Shown here: positions 56,247-64,000 of the stretch, in pieces | Position numbering within the stretch: the first letter of the stretch is position 1 | Layout: every line of letters begins with the position of its first letter | Assembly: GCF_902459465.1 (NCBI RefSeq) | Contig: NC_047063.1 | Coordinates: forward strand, 12,089,343-12,153,342 | Direction of reading: 5' to 3' | Length of the DNA: 64,000 nucleotides | From: Asterias rubens | Taxonomy: Eukaryota; Echinodermata; Asteroidea; Forcipulatida; Asteriidae | Notes under the pieces: generated by a model | What the model was told of the DNA's origin: nothing | Databases searched by the model: none | What the model saw: the letters and a program-made list of their open reading frames with translations, nothing else | Made by a program: the position numbers and the translations under genes

Positions 56247-59200
56247 ATGATGTCTCAGGCATCACTTTCCCAGCTTGAAGTCATTCACATGCTACCCCGC
56301 CCGGATGAACTCAACATGACCCAGAGTCCAGGCAGTTATGGTAATGTTACTACGGTAACGGATGGAGAAACAACAGCAAATCAAGTTACCACGGCAATGG
56401 ATGTAACAACAATCACCGAAGCTCCAGTTTCGTTAGAACATTGCCTTTGGATACTCTATGCAGAATTCGGCACATCTAAGTACGTGTAAAACTACCTTGG
56501 TTCAATGTCATCAGCCGTCGATTTTACCAAACTCTTCCTAAATTAGGATTAATCTTAGGACTTAGGTAGAGTCCCAACCCTGCACTGTAGCATGCAGACC
56601 TTAAAAATTGATCCTAAGTAGATAGGATTAATCCTAGCGTTTCGTGAAATCGGCTGCAGGGTGGCAGGGTGTACTTTTGATTATCACTCCAAAAGTTAAC
56701 GACCATAAAAACTTACTTGGTAAAGAGCACCTGTAAGAGAAAGCGGTAGTTTTTCACAAAAACATTTGAATCTGAGGAAAGCCTCCATGGCCTGCATACA
56801 CCTCCAGGCCTGATACATAATGTTCAATTACAACAGATTGATGTAATGCTTTCATATTTAACGTTTTACAATCTTTGCTCTGACAGTGTGCGGATATGGG
56901 ACGTTGCCCTCCTTGTTCCCAACTCTCTGTTCCTCCTGTTTCTCATCTTCAAAGGCAAAATAGCCGTCGCTAAACTACGACAGACGAGCAGTGCTGTGTT
57001 CTTTGCATTTTATGCTATGGTGAGTAAAAGAATGAACACAGGCTAGGGAGGCAAATGCCCCTGTGCCCCTCACCATTAGCCTTTCTGAGGTATGGCGAAT
57101 GTGATAGGAGCGCACTGTACTGTTAAGTTTGGGCGTATATACACACAAATTTACCCAAGTTGTAGAATTGTGTCCGCCATATCTCAAAACGGCTTATGGG
57201 CCTTGGTGCCCCTTGAAATGTTCCAGTGGAGATTTAGGTTGCCATATGGTAAAATGTTTTGCCCTTACAGCAACCAAGTATCAACAGGCCTGATACTTCA
57301 AGGAAGCAACAAAGGCGATTTTGCATCCATGACCCCTGGTCATTGCCTTGGTGCCCTTGAAATGCTCTCGGTATAAATTTACAATTTCCTTGTAGAAATG
57401 TACACTTTCTTTATAGGGTGCACTTGCCAAGGAAAAAACGCCTTGGTACCCTTGCCCTTTCAAAAACAGCATATTCCTTATAGGGTGCCCTTACCAAGGA
57501 GAAAATGCCTTGGGGCCCTTGCCCTTTCAAAAACAAAGCAGACAGGCCTTTAATTAGGCCCGTATCAAAGTTTTGTAACTTCAAGTCATTGAGTCTGCTC
57601 GGAGTCCAACCAGGGTCCAATTTTGATCCCTGTGCAGCATAATTTTGGGTCATGTTTGTAATAAATTGTTTTGGTTTTGCTATTTAGGTTTTGACAGTAG
57701 CCATCATCAGTGTAGCCAGGGCCGTTGTGTCAATGATGGTCAATGCTTCAACAAATAGTGGTGATATTACCGACACGGTCAGTATCTAGAACAATTGATA
57801 GCCTATACCGTCTTTTAAAACTCTCTATTTCAAGGTCAAAGTCATTACTAGGTCATTGCTTTGTCTTATAGACCTTTATCATGGTGCGGCCATCTCAACC
57901 TCAGTGTAAGCAAACCAAGGCTGGAAGGAAAAATAGTTTGGTTCCTTTTTCGTACAGTGAATATCAGCATTCATTGCTGTTACTCAATACAGGGAATATG
58001 ACCTAGATGGTGGCATGATGAAGTCTTAAATCGGATACTGGCAGTAATGCTTTTCAGATTCAAATTTGGGGGCATAACAACTGATATCATCACATTACTT
58101 CTTAAGTGAAATGTTTCTCAAAATGCTATTCAATTCTGCCATAGGCTTCTTACAAGAACTTTGTATTGTCATTAATTTTTACAAGTATAAGTCATGGAGG
58201 CCCGCTACTGTACTGGTCTAACCATGATCCTGATTAGGGTTGTCTGTAACCATTGTGTAGTCACAGAGATAACATGTACAGGAAACGCCAACATCCTGTC
58301 ATCTGTGAGCTATTCATGTTATTGTGTGATGGGAGGTTGTTCAAGATCTGGTACAGAAGTTAAAAACAGACAAAGGGTACTGCCCTTGGTAGAAAGTGCC
58401 TAGCAACGGTGCTGTTTTGCTTGTTGTGCCACATTCTCAGTTGTGATTGTTTCATTCAATTCATTTTAATGGTTTTTTGTTTTGTTTAAATCTATTCAAA
58501 TCGCTGCCAGCAGCAGAATTATTTGAACGATTACATTATTAAAAGTTGGCAAGCTTCATGTAAATGGAGCTCAAAATCTTGTACAGAAGTTAAATATTCA
58601 AAATTCATTGGGCATTGCTCATCGTAGAAACTGCCTCTCATTGGTGCTAACTGTCTAAAATGTATGTTTGTTGAGCCACTATCTCAACTGTGATTGTTTG
58701 GTGAACTGAAGTGGCATGCTATGAGGAGATACTGTCTAAAGAGATCCTGTCTTGAAATTCTAAACAATAACGATGGAATGTGTTAATTTAATAAACAAAA
58801 AATTATTATGAATTTTAAAATGTGTTTTTTTTTTTGTGAGAAAATAGAACTGGCTGTTGCAAACTCACTGCTTACATATGCCAACCAAAAAAAGACTAAG
58901 GCCGTGTCCGAATGGCGACTTTGGCTACAGCTACGGCTAGATCAGCGCGTCTGTCAGTGTTAAAGAATGGCAGGCACGCGCGCCCTAGCCGTAGCTGCAG
59001 CCGTAGTCGCCAATTCAGACACGGCCTATTGGTATAAATGTTTGAAAAAATAGTTAATGGCCTGACATATTGACCCAAGTAGAGTCTTTCTCAACGACAA
59101 AACAATAAGCAAACCGATATACCGGTGTAACAGAAGCAGTCAATTGGAAAGAAATGAACAAGAGACAGAAAGCAAACAGAAAAAGCAAGGGATGAACAAT

Positions 59201-62200
59201 GAGGAAGGAGAAGTAGAGGGAAGGTGCTCAGATATTTTTCACGACTTTGGAGATTTTGTTTTTACTTGTATTTTTTCTTGTTGATGTCTCACAGGTTCTA
59301 TGGATCATCGTCAAGTTTTTCCTGATTTCTATTGAGCTGAGTGTGATTATCTTTGGGCTCTGTTCCAGCATCGTTGACAGTAAAATCATCATTAAAAGGA
59401 TTCTCATGGTCACGTCAACCATTGCGCTGGCCTACTCGGTTACACAGGTAAATCAAGAATGTTTTTTCTCCAAACTAAATAAGTTGTGCTCTTTGATCTA
59501 CTTCGCTAGCAGTGAGGATCCTATTCCCAGAAGCTAATTGGAATCTGTAACTGTAGCGTTCGACAAAGGTAGAAATGCCATCGTTTCAATGTACCTCTGA
59601 AAGCACACAAGTTTGTACAACAATTGTGTTTTTTCTTTTCATAATCCTCTTGAAACTTCATTCATTCTCGATCAAAGAGTCTAAATGTTCACAGATTGTC
59701 ATTTTTTGCACATGATGTTACAATACAAGTGAAAATAACCAAACATGTCCAGTGCCTTTTTTCAATGCGAATTTGACGGAATTTGACGTCACAACCCTTC
59801 CTTTGGAGCGATATTTGCAAGTGAGTTGAGCAGAGTTGAACTGCTGCAAATTATTCTTTGCGAATTTTTGACCTTAACAATCGTTTCGCATTTGCAGGAA
59901 GTATGAACCGGGCTTAAAACAGTGCTGTTTTGTTTTCTTCATCCAGGGTGTTCTAGAGATCAAGTTTCCTGATAAACATTTTGTAGCACCTGATAAATAT
60001 GACATCTACGCTCACGGTGGGATGATCTTCTGGTGTATCAGCTCCTCAGTATTTGCCTTGGTGAGTCCACAACTCTCAAAATAAAAATAAATCCGTGTGT
60101 ACAAATTTATTTTGGATACAAAAAATAGATCTTGGCACTGAAAGAGTTGTAAACTTCAATATGTTAGTACTCAGTAGAGTTGAAAGATATTTTTTATCAG
60201 ACTCAAAGTAAACATTTGAGTTTTTTGTTCTTTTGACGTTCAAGATGATACATAGTGAGGTATTATTATTCATTAATAAGCGAATCAGTGTGTGTTGAAT
60301 TGATTTTCAACTAGTGGTTTAAACCTGCCGAGGCCTGGTTCTTGATAATTTTACCGAGACGAAGTCAAGGTTAATTATCAAGAACCATGCCTCGGCGGGT
60401 TTAAACCACTAGTTGAAAACCGATTCATTTCACTTCGATTCCCATTCATAAATACCTTTTCGGTCAAAAAACATCAAAAATTTTTGGTCACAAAGTAAAA
60501 TAAATCCCAACATTTTAATTGTTCAATGATTTCTTTCAACACGGGTAAACAACTCCTTATAAGGAGATTGCTGTGCATGTCGCGCGTATCGCGTGATGTG
60601 GCACAACTGGTCCAGCCAGTGCTCTCGACCAATAGGAATGAAGAAACTGTCTTATAAGCACAGGTGCAAGCACGCGTGTCACGCCCATGTTTCAACACTT
60701 TTTACTGGTGTTATATCATCCGTTCAAACACCCCCACGTGATGCCCTCTCGACCAATCAGAGTGGATAAACTGTCTTAAGTATTTATGAATAGACAATTG
60801 AAAAACACAAGACTGCCGGACTTTACGGGATGGGTAACTATCAGCAGGATTTACAGATATGTGTGAGACTCACACTCAACATTTGAAACTTCTTCTTACG
60901 AGAGATAGATGTTGAATGGAAAACACCCAGACCACTTGACACTTGTCCTATCTTGAGTTTACTGGCCCGACACTAAAACTACTGTCCTCAGGCCTGTGGT
61001 CTCTAGCCTTATAGTCCAGCCCTGATGGTGCTTAACGTTGATTGTGTCTTTTTTCATATTTACACAGGCATATTTCACAGTGTTGGTTCTTCCATGCACA
61101 AGAATTCAATATGTTATACAACTCCCTGGTGAGTGCATGTACAGGGCCCAATTTCATAGAGCTGCTTAAGCAAAAAATTTGCTTAAGCACGAAAAAATAG
61201 CTTGCTTATTTTACACATGTTACTGGCAAAAATTTCATGTCATGTACATTGCTTGTGACTAATATTTAGCTGTTGTTTACTTAGCATAACATTTGAGTGG
61301 AGTCTTAGCCGGTAATCTGATTTTACAAAGCAACGATTTTTTTGCTTAAGCAGCTCTATGAAATTGGGCCCTGGTGTTAAACAAAAACACAGATTATGAA
61401 TGTTAAAGGGAAGGTGTACGTTTTATTATCACTCTCGAAATTAATGGCAGAAAAATCTTTTGGTTAGAAGCCTGCAGCAGTTTTCGGTAGTATAAAGAAT
61501 CTTGAGAAAAGTAATGTGGTTATATAAAAAAGATATTTGAGTTTTTATTCCCCTAAGATTCAGATTGTGTAATCTATGAAGGCCTTTCTCACGTTTTTGC
61601 AAATACTTTAAAAGGCAGTGGACACTATTGGTAATTACTCAAAATAATTATTAGCATAAAACCTTACTTGGTAACAAGTAATGGGGAGAAGTTGATGGTA
61701 TAAAACAATGTGAGAAACGGCTCCCTCTGAAGTAACGTAGTTTAAAAAAAAAAAAAGTAATTTTCCACAAATTTGATTTTAAGACCTCAGATTTAGAATT
61801 TGAGGTCTCGAAATCAAGCATCTAAAAGCACACTCCTTCGTATGACAAGGGTGTTTCTTCTTTCACTATTATCTCGCAACTTTGACGACCGATTGAGCTC
61901 AAATGTTCACAAGTTTGTTATTTTATGCATATGTTGAGATACACCAACGCACCAATAAGCATGGTACTCTTTCTCCGATTTGTTTTGTCCTTGGGAAAAA
62001 TCAGAAATGTTGTGATGAAAAGACCTGACAAGTGTAATAAAGTATATGTGTACTTGTAGGTCAGCCCTTGTCCTTTCAAAGGACCAAATATCCTGCCTAG
62101 TTTTACAATTGTTTCATTCATTTAAAGCTCTCTCTTACTTAATGTGTATTCTGACTTGGGATTTGTGTTTTTATTTCCACAGTCAAGAAGTCTTTTTACA

Positions 62201-64000
62201 GTTACGTGGCATTTCTAGCCTTATTAAATCTGATTCAAGCTGTTGCAAGTGGCCTGGTGTATAGCGGAGCTAAACCTGCTATATGGTAAGCTATCTCAGT
62301 GTCTTGTAACAAGCGAAAAGTACAAGTTCAAATTTGGTGGGAAAATCAACCAGACCTCACAATCTTTAGTATGAGATTTTATTTAATAGACCAGAATCAA
62401 AATGAAAATACACTATAGAATCACAATGAGAACTGTTTCATTTGAACATGATTTCACAATGACTAGAAAAAATATTGTTGTCTAGTTACTGAATCACAAT
62501 TTCTTGATTTGTGTAATTCATAATCATAGACGTTTTAAACCAATGTTTGTTTGAGAGAGATTGGCTGTTGCCAGCTTGGTGTTTATATCCCTTTTGTTGG
62601 AGTTTACCGAGTTCCCTTGATGGGAAGATCATTCAAACAAACAAACAAACAAACAAACAAACACTAAGAAAATTTATCTCTTCTGTTTTATGGGTTATAC
62701 TCGGCAAGATTGAAAGATACTTGTGAGACTCAAACTCAAAATATTTGAACACCATTCTTTTCAGGCAAAGTTGCCAGTTCCAGCCAAAATGTCACAACCA
62801 ATTTGGGTTGCTCGGACCAGTACCCAACTTGCTGCTCAACATTTTCTAAGCAGTATCTCCTACTGAACTTCTTCTTGAACTTGCACCCTTATACGAGTGT
62901 GTTTGTTTCGTTTCTTCAAAAGACGTTCAGCAGCAGTTTCTTTTCTCTCCCTAAAGGCCCGGTCCCACTGCAGCGATAACGAGAACGACAACAATAACAA
63001 TGCAAAGAGAACGCATTCTATTGGTTGAATGAGCGTGTGCGTATTCTGCGTGGAGCAATTCAACCAATACGATACGTTCTCTTTGCGTCGTGATCGTTAT
63101 AATTTTCGTTATTGCTGCAGTGTGACTCGTCTTAAGGCTAATCAACCTTTGTAAATGCTAACTTACTATGTTATCTTGTCCTGTACAGTGTTGTAGATGC
63201 CACCTCATACGTCTATTTCTCTATTTTTGCGCCGTTAATCTACCTGACATTCCTACACAAGTTTTTTAGGTGAGTACAGCTAATGATTAATTGAAGACCA
63301 TGTCATAAAGGCCCTTGCTTGTCATGTTGTGATGGTGTGGAGTTAAAAGATGTTGTCATCGTTGCCCACAATGTTCACCTTCATGAAATGTTTGTCTGCA
63401 TTTTAAGCACTGTGTATTTTTATATTTTTATATTTTATTGTTTAGATGGTTTAATGGGTTAATATTTTTATCGTTCATTGTCATGCGCCTGTGAACAGGT
63501 TTGCCTGGAATTGGCGCACTTTAAATAAATTGTTATTATTATTTTTATTAATAAATATATCTAGTTTATCTGGGTATTTTCGTACTTTTCAGTTAATAAA
63601 AATTAACCATCCCTCTGTCTTCATTTGTATGCACTCTTTTACTCCAGTGATCCTTCTATCCTCCTACATTTCTTTAGTGAATTTCATTTTTGGTGTTCTA
63701 TCTTTTTCCCCAATTTCGACAGACTCATGAAAAGGAACACAATTAATTCTTTCATTAATGTTCTTTTTAGAAAGTTCAAGCAGCCCCTACTTTTGTCCTA
63801 CAACAACCCGGCCGAGGAGGCAGAGGACGAGGCGCACCATCTCCCCCATTCCTACTCAACGAACAGTAAGGAAGAACCAATCAGCATCAGCCCGGCTATG
63901 TACAACAGCACAGAGTTCGGCCAATCACCCAATGTGACCTTTGGCCCCTTGGTCATCGGTAACCCTATGGATCACTCTACGATACAGGCAGGGGTACCAA
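56247..64000 (+). CDS. TPRA1: TPRA1 (GPR175/TPRA40-like) seven-pass membrane protein, 3' end cut
   Basis: Exons: 56247-56479, 56887-57019, 57688-57777, 59295-59447, 59947-60060, 61068-61128, 62183-62285, 63189-63269, 63771 to beyond 64000. All splice sites are GT-AG and in phase; 399 residues are seen. A likely 5' untranslated exon ends at 55669 (donor GTAAGT), and the coding exon begins at 56227. Start is the first ATG of ATGATG. Landmarks match the TPRA1 family: [15 protein letters not shown] before TM1, [80 protein letters not shown]. The N-terminus is extracellular-like with NMT and NVT sequons and a Thr-rich stretch. The C-tail starts after LHKFFRKFKQP. TPRA1 is an orphan integral membrane protein first linked to adipocytes; its ligand is unknown. 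No lesion was seen. Confidence 0.95.
56515..56656. mobile_element. Family D MITE (TPRA1 intron after coding exon 1)
   Basis: CCGTCGATTTTACCAAACTC to TTTCGTGAAATCGGCTG, with CAG at both flanks (56512-56514 and 56657-56659). Confidence 0.75.
57275..57540. repeat. Tandem copies of a CCAAGGNGAAAA-TGCC motif (TPRA1 intron)
   Basis: TAGGGTGCnCTTnCCAAGGA then CGCCTTGGTACCCTTGCCCT occurs twice (57415 and 57480). A further relative is at 35528-35600. Non-coding. Confidence 0.55.
58897..59028. mobile_element. MITE with TAAGGCCGTGTCCGAA ends (TPRA1 intron)
   Basis: Sister of 48717-48849, with the same hairpin and GATCAGCGCGTCT segment. Confidence 0.8.
60305..60425. mobile_element. Long hairpin / MITE (TPRA1 intron)
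   Basis: TTTTCAACTAGTGGTTTAAA is mirrored by TTTAAACCACTAGTTGAAAA about 60 bp later. Inner arms include CCGAGGC and CTTGATAATT with its complement. Confidence 0.7.
61144..61371. mobile_element. GGGCCC-family MITE (TPRA1 intron)
   Basis: GGGCCCAATTTCATAGAGCT and its inverse at the right end. Same family as 3700-3948. Confidence 0.8.
61609..61946. mobile_element. Family A MITE, truncated at its right end (TPRA1 intron)
   Basis: Starts TTTAAAAGGCAGTGGACACT and continues through GTTGAGATACACCA, then changes to unrelated DNA. The terminal 40 bp or so are missing. Confidence 0.75.
62632..62664. repeat. CAAA microsatellite
   Basis: About eight AAAC/CAAA tetranucleotides in a row in a TPRA1 intron. 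Confidence 0.9.
62956..63134. mobile_element. MITE with GCCCGGTC..GATAACGAGAA ends (TPRA1 intron 8)
   Basis: A long imperfect inverted repeat (CGATAACGAGAACGACAACA against CGTTATAATTTTCGTTATTG in inverse sense), centred on GAGCGTGTGCGTATTCTG. It resembles 47446-47612. Confidence 0.6.

Overview
This is a window of animal nuclear DNA: spliced genes with GT-AG introns, AT-rich intergenic DNA, and very many MITEs, SINEs and LINE remains. Deuterostome-type MCM2 and TPRA1 genes, a single-exon GPCR cluster and the repeat style suggest an echinoderm, probably a sea star. That placement is inference; no species-specific marker was checked.

Layout. (1) 0-16.3 kb: a local family of single-exon rhodopsin-type GPCRs in four copies on the + strand: a 5' fragment (267-774), an intact gene (10312-11466), a copy with one frameshift (14091-15234) and a 3' fragment (15885-16233). 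Between them lie MITEs, a GIY-YIG fragment of a Penelope-like element (6898-7460) and a 196-bp foldback MITE (9546-9741). (2) 16.4-31.4 kb: no confident host gene; a broken CR1/L2-type LINE, tandem arrays and chained TTAA MITEs. (3) 31.5-55.3 kb: complete MCM2 on the - strand, 18 coding exons, 883 codons plus stop, reconstructed exon by exon with every junction in phase. Its last intron holds a 5,248-bp DNA transposon with 148-bp inverted repeats and a 9-bp target duplication, carrying a broken RecQ-type helicase gene. (4) 55.3-64 kb: TPRA1 (GPR175/TPRA40) on the + strand, divergent from MCM2 and cut by the window end. MCM2 and TPRA1 are also head-to-head neighbours in human, so this looks like an old divergent pair sharing a short CpG/CRE/CCAAT-bearing interval.

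Points most worth a second look. (a) A 60-bp minisatellite of 13 units in MCM2 intron 15 is made of the 3' end of exon 15 plus its own 5' splice site, so the pre-mRNA carries 13 copies of the donor. (b) Three tiny insertions (15, 24 and 26 bp) built from the ends CATGGAGG/CCTCCATG, each between perfect 7-bp duplications, look like footprints of an unidentified DNA transposon; one breaks the RecQ frame and another is proven by an empty paralogous site. (c) The RecQ-carrying TIR element has a short non-autonomous relative at 9.5 kb with the same termini and also a 9-bp duplication.
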